NCBI RefSeq assembly: GCF_009828025.1
Contig: NZ_WTYA01000005.1
Coordinates: 1-64,000, forward strand
Direction: 5' to 3'
Source of the DNA: Qipengyuania algicida
GTDB taxonomy: Bacteria > Pseudomonadota > Alphaproteobacteria > Sphingomonadales > Sphingomonadaceae
DNA length: 64,000 bases
Below are positions 46,123 through 56,320 of this stretch, piece by piece. The number at the start of each line of letters is the position of its first letter. Position 1 is the first letter of the stretch. The notes beneath the pieces were generated by a model. That model was not told the origin of the DNA, searched no databases, and saw nothing but the letters and a program-made list of their open reading frames with translations. The translations under genes and the position numbers were made by a program.

Positions 46123-47538
46123 TTAGGTGTGTAACAGCCCATGCATCGACCACCATTGCGCGATGGTGGGCACGATGCCGAAAGATCCGAGCGCGCTTTT
46201 GATAATGATAGCCGTGCCGAACATGAGCCCGGTCAGCATCATATCGTCTTTAAAAGACGTGAGCTTTTCCCTGCGTGAGGGAGGTATCAGCATCACCCAC
46301 CGGACCATTTCAGAAAGCATTAGAACCAGCATGGCAACGAGGAAGTCCCCGTGCATGACGGCAAGAGGCAAACCTATGAGTAACGCCACAAATTTGCCGC
46401 CGTTAGCCCAGGCGCCAGGCGCCGGTCGACCGCAGCCCATCAACATCGAATCCGCGAAAGAGGACAATATGCCGAACCAAACACTGCTGAGCAGGATCGG
46501 GATCATGAATGCGGCGGCATGATAACGTGGATCGTAAGCAAGTAGAATGAACTTGTCGGAACAGGCGACGGCCACACCAGCAGCGCATGCGACGAGCGAC
46601 AAGGTAAGCATGCGCATCGAGCGTAGCCGGTCGCCGATTTCGTCCCTTCGATCCTGCATCGCAGCGACTTTAGGAAACACCAGAAATGAGCCGGCTCGTT
46701 GTGCAAGCTGGCTGAGCATATCGGAAAACGTCCTTGCGACGGCATAGACGCCAGCAAGGGCGATGGGCACCGATCCGACGAAATACAGCCGGTCGAATGT
46801 ACTTGCGGCAAAGAAGATGGCGGTCGACAGAAAGATCCATTTTCCGAAATGCACGATTTCGAGAACGAAGTCAGGCTGCCACCTAAAACGCGGCATGTAT
46901 TTTTCGGACAGGAAGTGGCTGAGGATGGTCGAAAACAGCGTTGTGAAGAGCAGCCCGAAGACCAGAGCCCAGATCGAGCGCAGGACCATCGCAAGCGTCA
47001 CCGTCATCGCGATGTTGGCGACCAGTCCGAACAGATCGTAAGCGGCGCGCTTGCGTAGATCGATCCGCTTCTGGATTGTAAACAGGGCCGGCGACTGAAG
47101 GCCGGTCAGTATGAAGATAGGCGATACAACGAGCAGGATAGGAAATAGCTCAGGCTTGTCGTAAAGCTCGGAAATTGGCCAAGCCAAGGCGAGCATGATC
47201 GCTGTAAGCAGCAGCCCGCGAAACACCTGAATCGTCCAAGCGACATCGAGAAACGTCCGATCCTCGCCGTTCCGAGACCTCACAACACTTTGCCCGATGC
47301 CGATATCCGAAAGCAATTCGGCGCCCGTTCTCAACGAATTGACCAGCAGCATCAGCCCGAAGAGCTGCGGCGCAAGTATATGAGTAAGCACGATGTTTGA
47401 GATCAGCCGCAGAAATTGCATCGCTGCAAACGGTCCTACCACCCACCCGACTTGCCGGCTGATAGGGCGATCCAGGATGGTAGACTTGAGCAGAGTCCAC
47501 CAGTTCGCAATTGGAGGGATCGATCTATCCGATGGCAT
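46123..47538 (-). CDS. oligosaccharide flippase, Wzx type
   Basis: Predicted MATE/MOP-family flippase that moves undecaprenyl-linked repeat units across the inner membrane. The 471-residue product has 12-14 hydrophobic helices. The N-terminus (VGWVVGPFAAMQFLRLISNIVLTHILAPQLFGLM) and the segment SDIGIGQSVVRS match the polysaccharide biosynthesis protein family (PF01943/PF13440 type). It sits directly downstream of the polymerase/ligase gene on the same strand, 60 bases apart. Together with the priming transferase and Wza/Wzz it defines a Wzx/Wzy-dependent pathway. Confidence 0.9.
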   Translation of the reverse strand: MPSDRSIPPIANWWTLLKSTILDRPISRQVGWVVGPFAAMQFLRLISNIVLTHILAPQLFGLMLLVNSLRTGAELLSDIGIGQSVVRSRNGEDRTFLDVAWTIQVFRGLLLTAIMLALAWPISELYDKPELFPILLVVSPIFILTGLQSPALFTIQKRIDLRKRAAYDLFGLVANIAMTVTLAMVLRSIWALVFGLLFTTLFSTILSHFLSEKYMPRFRWQPDFVLEIVHFGKWIFLSTAIFFAASTFDRLYFVGSVPIALAGVYAVARTFSDMLSQLAQRAGSFLVFPKVAAMQDRRDEIGDRLRSMRMLTLSLVACAAGVAVACSDKFILLAYDPRYHAAAFMIPILLSSVWFGILSSFADSMLMGCGRPAPGAWANGGKFVALLIGLPLAVMHGDFLVAMLVLMLSEMVRWVMLIPPSRREKLTSFKDDMMLTGLMFGTAIIIKSALGSFGIVPTIAQWWSMHGLLHT

Positions 47539-47598
47539 GGTGCACTTCTTAAAATGAGTTACGTCAGGCCGCGATCGCGACCATGTGAACGCACGTTG

Positions 47599-48972
47599 TC
47601 AGATATGGGACGGCGCCAAATCTTCGGCCATTTGATCCTTGGCTTTTTTCTTCAGTTCGCGCCGTTGCTGTTTGCGCAATAGCCGCCAATATTGATCGCA
47701 GCCATAGACCAGCGAAAGGTTCAAAACGAATATGCGCTGGATGGGTTCGGTGAACCAGGCAAATTCGAAATTGTTATGCAATGCAGTTACCAAGATAGCC
47801 GCTGCACAGCCCAGTGCCACGCCAGACACCGGATCCTTGCGGCTTCGAAATGCGGTACGCAATGCCCAAAAACCGCTGATTCCCAGCAGTAATATCATGC
47901 AGATTTCGCCAATCCATCCTGTCTCCGCACGGGCAAGAAGGTAACCGTTGTGGACAGGTGCGTTGCGGTTGCCGGAGAACCATCCCAGTCCTGCCCGATC
48001 GGCATATCCTTTGGTGTTGTCGATAACGACGAACATATTGGCGCCTACACCGAAGGGATGATCTCGCGACATTTCATGCGCTGCGCGTTTGAAGGCGTCT
48101 CGAACCGTTTCTTGTGTCACGACGGATCGGTCGCCAAAACGCTCGCTAAGCGTCCCGAGAGCTAACGGGATCGCCAATCCAATGGCCAATGCGGCAGCGC
48201 CAATTATCTTGATCTTATGCGGAGAGGGACGGCGCAGATAACTAACCAGCAACAGCAATGGAATTCCTGCACCGACGAACCCCAATGTTGCCCGCGATCC
48301 ACCTCCTGCGATAACGATGAGGCATGCAGCAATACCAACATAGAGAATCCGGCGTCGTCCAAAATTTTCAAGCACTGCGCCAACGAGAGGCAAAATAGCC
48401 AACTCGATCATCATTCCCATCTCGTTCTGGTGATCTGCTGAACCCGTCGCCTGGATCGCGCCGTGCAGTTTCTGGTTGATGACATAGCCCGCTTGGATCA
48501 CCAGTCCGCAAGAGAGGCCAACCAGAAGTGCACGGATCGCAGAGGGACGGGAAAGCTCGCCACCCAGTGCGTAGAAAAACAGCATGTAACGCAGGGTCGA
48601 TACGACTACGAATATGGTAGCAATCGGAAGGTCGGCAAAGAATATCGACAGCATCTGCGGAAAGAGCAACAAGCAATAGAGCAGTAAGGGCGGCCGTTCA
48701 TGGCGTTTGCTTCGTCGTGTCACGATCAACGCGATGGAGATGACGTCCGTGGGAGAAAAAAGAATTCCCCTGGCTATGCCCGGCCATGTCGGCCAGCCGT
48801 AGAGCGAGACGTCGACATGCAGCGACCCCGTGATGAACATGAGGAAGCCTAACGCCAAAACGGCCCAGTCTCGGTTGCGCTTGTCGCGGTTCAGGAACGT
48901 AATGCAGATCGGGATCAGCAGCAGCAGAATAGCTAGACCAACGAAGCGCACGCGTAATTCCTTGATGGGCAC
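47599..48972 (-). CDS. O-antigen ligase/polymerase family membrane protein (Wzy-like)
   Basis: Predicted polymerase of lipid-linked EPS repeats, 457 residues with about ten to twelve helices. The large loop contains HPFGVGANMFVV, then GNRNAPVHNGYLLARAETGW, the Wzy_C/O-antigen-ligase signature (histidine and downstream helix). The C-terminus is cytoplasmic and strongly basic (KQQRRELKKKAKDQMAE). A polymerase role is favoured over ligase by context with Wzx, Wzz and Wza, but family resemblance does not separate the two. Confidence 0.87.
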   Translation of the reverse strand: MPIKELRVRFVGLAILLLLIPICITFLNRDKRNRDWAVLALGFLMFITGSLHVDVSLYGWPTWPGIARGILFSPTDVISIALIVTRRSKRHERPPLLLYCLLLFPQMLSIFFADLPIATIFVVVSTLRYMLFFYALGGELSRPSAIRALLVGLSCGLVIQAGYVINQKLHGAIQATGSADHQNEMGMMIELAILPLVGAVLENFGRRRILYVGIAACLIVIAGGGSRATLGFVGAGIPLLLLVSYLRRPSPHKIKIIGAAALAIGLAIPLALGTLSERFGDRSVVTQETVRDAFKRAAHEMSRDHPFGVGANMFVVIDNTKGYADRAGLGWFSGNRNAPVHNGYLLARAETGWIGEICMILLLGISGFWALRTAFRSRKDPVSGVALGCAAAILVTALHNNFEFAWFTEPIQRIFVLNLSLVYGCDQYWRLLRKQQRRELKKKAKDQMAEDLAPSHI

Positions 48973-49110
48973 CAGAAAGCGAGCCGGTGAAAGAGCAGGC
49001 TCCTAGCAAGCCAATGCCATCCCCACTAGCATATCCTTTGGAATTACAGGATATCACCGGTTGATTAACAATATGGGCAGCGCGGCGCGATCCGGCTTTT
49101 TCCGGAATGC

Positions 49111-49148
49111 GCCCTGGACGGCATGTGGTTTGTCCATGCGGCCTGGGC
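49111..49148 (-). terminator. imperfect GC-rich hairpin downstream of the aldehyde dehydrogenase gene
   Basis: The arms GCCCTGGACGGCATG and CATGCGGCCTGGGC are near-complementary around a nine-base loop. The hairpin lies 11 bases beyond the end of the minus-strand dehydrogenase gene. A second small hairpin with an A/T loop follows on that strand. A terminator is likely from position, though there is no clean T-tract. Confidence 0.4.
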
Positions 49149-49158
49149 TCAAAATACG

Positions 49159-50583
49159 CTAAACTTCGGCGTCGCGCTTTACTGTAATAACTTGTGAATA
49201 GGTGAACTCCTTCAAGCCTTCGATACCGTATTCAGCACCGAAGCCTGATTGCTTGTGGCCCCCGAAAGTCGCGAGCGGATTGATGTGGAGGAATTCGTTG
49301 ATCCATACGGTGCCGGTTTCCAGTTGCTCGGCAATTGCGACGCCCTGATCGGTGTCTTTAGTCCACACCGCGCCCGCCAGACCGTAATCCGAATTATTGG
49401 CGCGTTCGATGACCTCATCGACCGAGGAAAATTTCATCAGCGGCATCACAGGTCCGAACTGTTCCTCCGCCACGATCCGTGCGTCTTCCGGCGGGTTGTC
49501 GAGGATTGTAATCGGCACGTAATAGCCGGTGCCCGACGGGTCGACGTCTCCGCCGAGGAGGAATTGATAGCCGTTATCCTTGGCATCCTGGATCAGCTCG
49601 CACACGCGGTCGAACTGCTTCTTGTTCTGTATCGGGCCGACACCAGTCCCCTGATGCGATCCATCGCCGACCTTCACCTGCTTTGCGTATTCGGCAATCG
49701 CCTTGCTCAGATCATCATAGATGTCCTCGTGGATATAAATCCGCTTGGCGGCGATGCAGATCTGCCCGGCGTTGCTGAAGCTTGACCAGAACAGCTGTTC
49801 CGCCACCTTTTCGACATCGGCATCGGGCAGTACGATCGAAGCGTCGTTGCCACCCAGTTCCAGCGTCATGCGCTTGAGGTCCTTTGACGCGCCTTCCATG
49901 ATCTTCTTGCCGGTCGCGGTGGACCCGGTGAAGGTGATCTTGTCGATATCGGGATGCTCGGTGATCAGCGGCCCGAGTTCGTCAGGGCCGGTAATGATAT
50001 TGACCACGCCTGCTGGCACCACGCCCTTGATCAGCTCGGCGATCCGCAAGGTGGTGAGCGGGGTGAAGGGAGATGGCTTGAGGACGATCGTACATCCCGA
50101 CAGGATTGCAGGCACGATCTTCTGTACCGCCATCATGACCGGGAAGTTCCACGGCACGATGCCGCCGACCACGCCGACAGGCACGTGACGTGTGCGGCTG
50201 AGGCGCTGGTCGGAATCCTCGTTGATGATATCGTCGAGGTTCAGCGTTGATTGTGCAGCCGCCAAGCCAGCAGCGCCATAGATTTCCATCTGCGCCTGGC
50301 TGTGCGGCTTGCCCTGTTCCAGCGTCAGCAGACGAAACAACTCATCGGCGTTGTCCTTGATGGTTGCAGCAATAGCTTGAACCGCCTTGCGCCGCTCTTC
50401 GATCGGGGTCTTCCGCCAGCTCAGAAAAGCTTTTCTTGCGGCGGCGACCGCACGGTCAAGTTCGTCTTTGCCGCAAGAGGGAACCTGCGCGATCTCTTCC
50501 TCGGTCGCCGGGTTGACCACCGCAAATGTCTTCGCCGTGGAAATCATCTCGCCATCGATAAGGTTGTTGTAGCTCTCGGCCAT
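49159..50583 (-). CDS. NAD(P)-dependent aldehyde dehydrogenase (succinate-semialdehyde type)
   Basis: Oxidises an aldehyde to the acid. The 474-residue product has the ALDH fold: VGVVGGIVPWNFP, the cofactor loop FTGSTATGKKI, the general base in LELGGND, and the nucleophile cysteine in NAGQICIAAKR. WINEFLHINPLATFGG near the C-terminus resembles succinate-semialdehyde and related dehydrogenases, but the substrate is not certain. The ATG at 50583 has GGGAGAG upstream; the longer frame to 50625 is not supported. It diverges from an acyl-CoA dehydrogenase gene. Confidence 0.88.
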   Translation of the reverse strand: MAESYNNLIDGEMISTAKTFAVVNPATEEEIAQVPSCGKDELDRAVAAARKAFLSWRKTPIEERRKAVQAIAATIKDNADELFRLLTLEQGKPHSQAQMEIYGAAGLAAAQSTLNLDDIINEDSDQRLSRTRHVPVGVVGGIVPWNFPVMMAVQKIVPAILSGCTIVLKPSPFTPLTTLRIAELIKGVVPAGVVNIITGPDELGPLITEHPDIDKITFTGSTATGKKIMEGASKDLKRMTLELGGNDASIVLPDADVEKVAEQLFWSSFSNAGQICIAAKRIYIHEDIYDDLSKAIAEYAKQVKVGDGSHQGTGVGPIQNKKQFDRVCELIQDAKDNGYQFLLGGDVDPSGTGYYVPITILDNPPEDARIVAEEQFGPVMPLMKFSSVDEVIERANNSDYGLAGAVWTKDTDQGVAIAEQLETGTVWINEFLHINPLATFGGHKQSGFGAEYGIEGLKEFTYSQVITVKRDAEV

Positions 50584-50693
50584 GATCGACTCTCCCAGTT
50601 CGTATCTGCAACCTTTCTGCGCCAAATGAACCTATGAGTCACGGACAATCCTGAGTGCTTGCGGGCGAGCCATGGGCAGGGCAAGACGGCAGG

Positions 50694-51887
50694 ATGATGG
50701 ACAAACCCGAGCCGCGGCCCAGCCCCGGCTACATGACCGAAGAGCGGATCATGATCCGCGACATGGCCCGCGAATTCGCAATGCAGGAAGTTCTGCCGGT
50801 TGCCAATCGGCTGGACCCCGAGAAGGGCGAGATGCCCGACGAGCTCATCGCGCGCATGGGTGAACTGGGCTTCTTCGGCATCCTCATCCCAGAACGGCTG
50901 GGCGGGTTGGGGCTTGGCTTCTTCGAATACTGCCTTGTGGCCGAGGAGCTTTCGCGCGCCTGGATGAGTGTAGGGTCGATCATCGCGCGCGGCAATATGT
51001 TCTATACCGCGATCCCGGCAAAGGATGACGCCGAGCGCGCGGAGAAAATTCGGGCAATGGCGCAGGGGCGTTATCTTGGCGCGTTTTCGATGTCCGAGCC
51101 CAGCGCCGGATCGGACATGGCCTCCATCGCATGCAGGGCGGAACGAGACGGTGATGAATGGATCGTCACAGGCAGTAAATACTGGTGCACCTTTGCCGAC
51201 CGGGCAGACTTTCTGCAAGTCATCTGCCGCACCTCCCACGATCCCGATGCGCCGCGCTGGGCCGGGTTGACCGCGATCCTGTTCGAAAAGTCGCGAGGCG
51301 AATTTCCCGTAGGCGTCAGCGGTCAGCCGATACCCAAGATCGGTTATCACGGCTGGAAAACCTACGAACTGGCTTTCGATGGCGCGCGCACGCCGGACTA
51401 TGGCTTCGGCGAGGTCGGCGGTGCCTTCAAGGCGATCGTTTCGGGGCTGGAAGGCGCGCGTGCCCACACGGCGGCCCGTTCGATCGGGTTGGCGCGCGGG
51501 GCACTGGAAGATGCACTGGACTATGCCAAGGAGCGCGAGCAGTTCGGCCACCCAATTTCAGACTTTCAGGCAATCCGTTTCAAGCTCGCGACCATGGCGA
51601 CCGAGGTCGAGGCGGCGCGCGCATTGCTCTGGCAGGTGTGCCACAAGCTCGACAATGGCGAGAACTGCGCGCGCGAGGCGGCCATGGTCAAATACTATGC
51701 CGCAGAAATGGCCGAACGCGTCACCAGCGAAGCGCTCCAGATTCTCGGCGGGGCGGGTTACACCACGCTCTACGCGGTTGAACGCCATTGGCGCGACGCG
51801 CGCCTGACGAAGATATTCGAAGGATCGAGCGAGATACAGCAACGGATCATTGCCGACAGCCTGCTGGGGAAGCCGAAACACGCTTAG
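50694..51887 (+). CDS. acyl-CoA dehydrogenase
   Basis: FAD-dependent alpha,beta-desaturase of an acyl-CoA, 397 residues. N-terminal helical domain (MTEERIMIRDMAREFAMQEVLP), middle domain with the FAD-binding FSMSEPSAGSDMASI and KYWCTFADRAD, and C-terminal domain ending LGGAGYTTLYAVERHWRDARLTKIFEGSSEIQQ. The ATG at 50694 (a second ATG follows) has GGCAGG just before it; the GTG at 50655 has no ribosome-binding site. Chain-length preference is not evident. It is monocistronic on the plus strand. Confidence 0.9.
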   Translation: MMDKPEPRPSPGYMTEERIMIRDMAREFAMQEVLPVANRLDPEKGEMPDELIARMGELGFFGILIPERLGGLGLGFFEYCLVAEELSRAWMSVGSIIARGNMFYTAIPAKDDAERAEKIRAMAQGRYLGAFSMSEPSAGSDMASIACRAERDGDEWIVTGSKYWCTFADRADFLQVICRTSHDPDAPRWAGLTAILFEKSRGEFPVGVSGQPIPKIGYHGWKTYELAFDGARTPDYGFGEVGGAFKAIVSGLEGARAHTAARSIGLARGALEDALDYAKEREQFGHPISDFQAIRFKLATMATEVEAARALLWQVCHKLDNGENCAREAAMVKYYAAEMAERVTSEALQILGGAGYTTLYAVERHWRDARLTKIFEGSSEIQQRIIADSLLGKPKHA

Positions 51888-52061
51888 CTGCTGAACTGAG
51901 CCTGTAAACGCCGGCTCATACCGGTATCTTTTCCGCAAACGATCGGGTTGCTCGCTGGATTGCTATTGTGCATGCGGTTGTAATCAACACCAGATTCCGA
52001 GTGGTGTGACGCGGTTTGACGCCGCCTTAATGTTACTTGTCCGAGGTGCTTTAGCAATTCC

Positions 52062-54026
52062 ATGTCAAACTTGCGTTATCGGCCTGATATCGACGGACTA
52101 CGGACATTGGCGGTCGTGCCTGTCGTACTCTACCATGCGGGTATTGCCGGCTTTTCCGGCGGCTTCGTAGGCGTCGATGTCTTCTTCGTGATTTCCGGGT
52201 TCCTGATCACCGGGATCTTGCTCAAGGACATTGAGCAAAAAAGGTTCAGTATCGTCGAATTCTACAAGCGCCGTATTCGGCGGATATTGCCAGCGCTTCT
52301 TATCGTCCTCGCGCTAACGACAGTAGCTGCATGGATTTTCCTGCCGCCATCGAACCTCGAAGCTTATGGCAACAGTATGGGGTTCGTGACGTTGTTTGCG
52401 TCGAATTTCTGGTTTCGCAAAGCGGTAGACTATTTTGCGGTCTCCAGTGAGGTTCAGCCCCTGCTGCACACGTGGTCGCTAGCAGTCGAAGAGCAATTCT
52501 ACATCTTTTATCCGATTTTGCTCTACTTCCTCGCCAAGACCAGAGTGAAATTGGCATGGGTACTGCTTGGTATCGGCGCCGCGTCGCTTGTGCTCGCTAT
52601 TGCGCTTCTTCCGTATGCGCCGAGTGCTGTCTTTTACCTTCTTCCAACCCGGGCATGGGAATTAATCGTGGGCGGATTGCTCGCATGTGGTGTCGTACCG
52701 CGTAGTGAACGAATTGCCGGCCCGATAGGCGCAATGGGTGCGACCCTTATTGTCCTTTCCGTAGTCTTCTATGACTCTGCAACGCCGTTTCCGGGACTTG
52801 CCGCTATACCGCCCTGTCTTGGGGCAGCGATGCTGATCTGGAGCGGTTCTGGGCCAACCTATCGCGTGCTCGCTTCCGCGCCGTTCGTTCGTGTCGGGCA
52901 AGCGTCCTATTCCTACTATCTCTGGCATTTTCCGATTTTCGCTTTCGCGGACTATCTGGTGGGTGGCCACTTCAGCCCTGCGGTGGGGCTTGCGCTTTCC
53001 GCGCTGTCGCTGTTGCTGGCTTTTGCAACACTCTACCTTATTGAGAACCCTGTTCGGAAGTCCAAGGCAAGAGCTGCCTATATCGTGCCGCTTGCTACAG
53101 TGGTCGCCTTCGGTCTGGTGGGGTTTGCCTTGGCTCGATCAGGTGGCGCTCCTGAACGGCTCGATGCGCGAAGTGCAATGTATGTCGCTACAGCCGGTGA
53201 TGAAATGCGTCACCACAGCGAATGCATGACCAACACGTCTGTGGTCGCTGATGCCTGTTTGCTCGGCGACAAGCAGGCTCAACCTCACGTCCTGCTCTGG
53301 GGCGATTCCCACGCCATGGTTGCGGCCACTCCTCTTGAAGCACAGGCAAAGCAACTTAACGCCTCGTTCCTGTTTGCGGCGGATGCCGATTGTCCCTCGG
53401 GAATCGGATTCTCGATCAGCGATACAACCCAGCCCGGACTGACACGCACGACGGCCTATCGTTATTGCAAAACCTATAACGACAGGATGCTCGCGCTTGC
53501 ACTTAACGATCCGCGCATAACGACAGTCGTTTTCGCGGCTCGCTGGACCAACTGGAGAATCGGCGAAGCTGGCAATCCGGTTGAGACACCCGTCGACATT
53601 CGCCTGGAAGATGCCAATGGGATCGCCCCGAGCGAGAAGGACAATGCCAAGATCTGGGAAGCTGGGTTTAGGCGCTTGCTCGATCGCTTGCACAAGGCAG
53701 GGAAAAAAATCTTTATCGTGGGGCCACTCCCGGAACCGCCGTTCAATGTTCCGCAGCGTTTTTACGTTTCGCAGTTCGGTTTCGTAGCCACCCCCAGCAC
53801 AATTCCTCTATCGGATTACACTGAGCGAAATCGGCGCATTCTGGCTTTCTTCAAAACCTTGCCCGACGTGTCATTCCTGTGGCCGGCAAGCAAATTATGC
53901 TCAAACGAAAGCTGCGCACTCGGAGACAAGCAGGGCTTGTACTATTTCGATCAGGATCACCTTTCGGTGCGAGGTTCGCTGAAGACGACAGCGATTTATT
54001 TGCCTGTTTTCCAGAAAACGCCTTAA
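52062..54026 (+). CDS. OafA-type acyltransferase with SGNH domain
   Basis: Membrane O-acyltransferase of 654 residues, expected to acetylate cell-surface polysaccharide. The acyltransferase-3 domain spans roughly residues 5-345: YRPDIDGLRTLAVVPVVLYHAG with the catalytic histidine, FFVISGFLITGIL, FYKRRIRRILPAL, and LHTWSLAVEEQFYIFYP. The periplasmic SGNH domain follows (LLWGDSHAM with serine near 416, and the DxxH motif in DQDHLSVRGS near the C-terminus). Full length, unlike the frameshifted acyltransferase-3 gene at 32230. It stands alone outside the EPS locus. Confidence 0.92.
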   Translation: MSNLRYRPDIDGLRTLAVVPVVLYHAGIAGFSGGFVGVDVFFVISGFLITGILLKDIEQKRFSIVEFYKRRIRRILPALLIVLALTTVAAWIFLPPSNLEAYGNSMGFVTLFASNFWFRKAVDYFAVSSEVQPLLHTWSLAVEEQFYIFYPILLYFLAKTRVKLAWVLLGIGAASLVLAIALLPYAPSAVFYLLPTRAWELIVGGLLACGVVPRSERIAGPIGAMGATLIVLSVVFYDSATPFPGLAAIPPCLGAAMLIWSGSGPTYRVLASAPFVRVGQASYSYYLWHFPIFAFADYLVGGHFSPAVGLALSALSLLLAFATLYLIENPVRKSKARAAYIVPLATVVAFGLVGFALARSGGAPERLDARSAMYVATAGDEMRHHSECMTNTSVVADACLLGDKQAQPHVLLWGDSHAMVAATPLEAQAKQLNASFLFAADADCPSGIGFSISDTTQPGLTRTTAYRYCKTYNDRMLALALNDPRITTVVFAARWTNWRIGEAGNPVETPVDIRLEDANGIAPSEKDNAKIWEAGFRRLLDRLHKAGKKIFIVGPLPEPPFNVPQRFYVSQFGFVATPSTIPLSDYTERNRRILAFFKTLPDVSFLWPASKLCSNESCALGDKQGLYYFDQDHLSVRGSLKTTAIYLPVFQKTP

Positions 54027-54123
54027 CCCAAACCGGCAGTACGAACATTGCGGCGCAGGGGGATGGCCGATCTGGTGGTGCCATCGCCGGGGAAGCCCGC
54101 CTGCTCTCGATTACCAAGCAATT

Positions 54124-55392
54124 CTAATCGAGGAAATCGTCCACACGCTCGACAATGATCGCTGGGGCCATACCGCCTGCAGCGCACATGGTCACGAGGC
54201 CGTAGCGCTTGTTCTGACGTTCCAACTCGTCGACGATCGTACCTATCAGGATCGAGCCGGTCGCGCCGATCGGGTGGCCGAGGGCGATAGAGCCGCCGTT
54301 GACATTGACTTTGTCCCAGTCGAGTCCGAGGTCCTTTACGAACTTCGCCGCAACGACAGCGAAGGCTTCGTTGATCTCGTAGAGATCTATGTCGTCCTTG
54401 GTCAGCCCCGCCTTTTCCAGCACTTTCTTCGCCGCCGGTACGGGGGCGTTGAGCATCAGCGTGGGATCATCGCCCATATTGGCGGTCGCAACGATCCGAG
54501 CGCGCGGCTTGAGGCCATGCTTCTGCGCGTACTTCTTGCTCGCTACCAGCACCGCAGCCGCGCCGTCGACCACACCGGAGCTGTTGCCCGCGTGATGGAA
54601 ATGCTTGATGTCCAGTTCGGGATATTTCTGGTTGACGAGGCCCCGAAAGGTCGTCCCGCTCGGGTCGAGCGGGACATCGGCGATCTTGGTGAAGGCGGGT
54701 TGGAGTTCCGCCAACCCTTCGCGCGTGGTCTGCGGGCGGGGGAATTCCTCGCGGTCGAGCACGACACTGCCGTCATCGTCGGTGACCGGCACCAACGACT
54801 TGTCGAAACGATGCCCCTCAATTGCTTTTGCGGCACGCTGCTGGCTGCGATAGCCGACCTCATCCAGTTCTTCGCGGGTAAAGCCCTCCATGCTGGCAAT
54901 GGCATCGCCGCACACGCCTTGATGGCTTTGCGGATGCGACGCTTGCAGCCGCTCGTTATAGCTGCCCATCATCGGGGGCTTGAGACCAGCGGCCATCTTG
55001 TCGCGCGCCATCTGCGCGGTGAGGCTCATCATCTCGGTCCCCCCGGCGATGACGCAATCCTCCATCCCGCTCATTACCTGTGCCGCCGCGAGCGCGACCG
55101 AGGTGATGCCGCCGCCGCAGAAGCGGTCGAGCGTGGTGCCCGATGCTGTGATGTCGAATCCTGCATCGAGCGCGGCCATGCGGCCCATGTCGCCCGCCTG
55201 CGTCCCATCCTGTGTCGATACCGACCAGATCACGTCATCGACTGTCGAAGTGTCGAGATTGTTTCGCTCCTTGATCGCCTTGAGGACCGTTGCCGCGAGG
55301 TGCTGGGGATGCATGGTGGCCAGCGCGCCCTTGCCCTGTTTGCCGATCCCGCGCGGGGTGCGGACGGCGTCGATGATATAGGCTTGGGGCAT
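54124..55392 (-). CDS. thiolase (acetyl-CoA C-acyltransferase)
   Basis: Condenses or cleaves acyl-CoA, 422 residues. Thiolase signature residues are visible: the nucleophile cysteine in LDRFCGGG (C92), GGTEMMS, the [16 protein letters not shown] histidine motif and the final CAAGGMAPA cysteine. The ATG at 55392 is preceded by GGAGAG; 31 upstream residues in the open frame are discarded. It diverges from the crotonase gene 113 bases away, and an acyl-CoA dehydrogenase gene follows that, a beta-oxidation-type grouping. Confidence 0.93.
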   Translation of the reverse strand: MPQAYIIDAVRTPRGIGKQGKGALATMHPQHLAATVLKAIKERNNLDTSTVDDVIWSVSTQDGTQAGDMGRMAALDAGFDITASGTTLDRFCGGGITSVALAAAQVMSGMEDCVIAGGTEMMSLTAQMARDKMAAGLKPPMMGSYNERLQASHPQSHQGVCGDAIASMEGFTREELDEVGYRSQQRAAKAIEGHRFDKSLVPVTDDDGSVVLDREEFPRPQTTREGLAELQPAFTKIADVPLDPSGTTFRGLVNQKYPELDIKHFHHAGNSSGVVDGAAAVLVASKKYAQKHGLKPRARIVATANMGDDPTLMLNAPVPAAKKVLEKAGLTKDDIDLYEINEAFAVVAAKFVKDLGLDWDKVNVNGGSIALGHPIGATGSILIGTIVDELERQNKRYGLVTMCAAGGMAPAIIVERVDDFLD

Positions 55393-55505
55393 CGTAGGCT
55401 CTCCTCTCGTGTCGCGGTAGCGCGGACAATTGCTGGTTGACGGATGCGTAAAGCGCCGCCAGCAAGGGCGCAAGAACAGTTTCAATAAGCAATTGGAGTA
55501 AAGGC

Positions 55506-56267
55506 ATGTCGGAAGAAGTGCTGACGAGCGTCGAGGACGGAATTCTCGTCGTCACCATCAATCGTCCCGAGGCCAAGAACGCGATGACCAAGGCGGCCGC
55601 CGAAGGGATTGCGGCAGCAATGGACCGGCTGGACGCGGATGACAGCTTGCGGGTTGGGATTCTGACCGGCGCTGGCGGGACGTTCTGCTCAGGCATGGAT
55701 CTCAAAGGTTTCCTGCGCGGCGAATCGCCCAGTATCGAAGGTCGTGGCTTTGGCGGCGTCGTGCAGAAGCCGCCGGTTAAGCCGCTCATCGCAGCGGTCG
55801 AAGGCTATGCGCTGGCGGGCGGTCTGGAACTGATGATCGCCTGCGACCTGGTCGTGGCCAACAAGGACGCCAAAGTCGGTATTCCCGAAGCCAAGCGCGG
55901 GTTGGTCGCGGCGGCGGGCGGGGTGATGATGTTGCCCGACCAGATCCCCGAGCGGATCGCGATGGAACTGGCGCTGACCGGCGATTTCATTTCCGCCGAG
56001 CGCGCGTATGAGCTTGGGCTTATCAACCGCGTGACCGATGGCTCTGCATTCCAGGGTGCCAAGGAACTGGCATCAAGGATCATTGCCAACGGTCCGTTGG
56101 CGGTGCGTGTGTCGAAGCAGATTATCAAGGAATCACGCGGCTGGTCGATGGACGAACGCTATGACCGCCAGGCTCAACTGATCGGGCCGGTGTTCATGAG
56201 CGAAGACGCGCGCGAAGGCGCGGCTGCCTTTGCCGAAAAGCGCGCCCCGAACTGGAAAGGCAAGTAA
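55506..56267 (+). CDS. enoyl-CoA hydratase/isomerase (crotonase family)
   Basis: Crotonase-fold enzyme, 253 residues, likely hydrating an enoyl-CoA. The fold's oxyanion-hole segments are GAGGTFCSGMDLKGF and VEGYALAGGLELMIACDLVVA. The usual first catalytic glutamate position reads GIPEAKRGLVAAAGGVMMLP, and the C-terminal helix ends EGAAAFAEKRAPNWKGK, typical of the family. The ATG at 55506 follows a GGAGTAAAGG-like leader. It is followed after 53 bases by an acyl-CoA dehydrogenase on the same strand. Confidence 0.9.
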   Translation: MSEEVLTSVEDGILVVTINRPEAKNAMTKAAAEGIAAAMDRLDADDSLRVGILTGAGGTFCSGMDLKGFLRGESPSIEGRGFGGVVQKPPVKPLIAAVEGYALAGGLELMIACDLVVANKDAKVGIPEAKRGLVAAAGGVMMLPDQIPERIAMELALTGDFISAERAYELGLINRVTDGSAFQGAKELASRIIANGPLAVRVSKQIIKESRGWSMDERYDRQAQLIGPVFMSEDAREGAAAFAEKRAPNWKGK

Positions 56268-56320
56268 CACTCGCGAGAGAGTGCCTGACGCACCCCGTGA
56301 AAATGAGAGGATCCTGATAA

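Noticed and set aside
54274..55440. 388-codon open frame on the plus strand opposite the thiolase gene
   Set aside because: Antisense shadow; thiolase active-site motifs are all on the minus strand.
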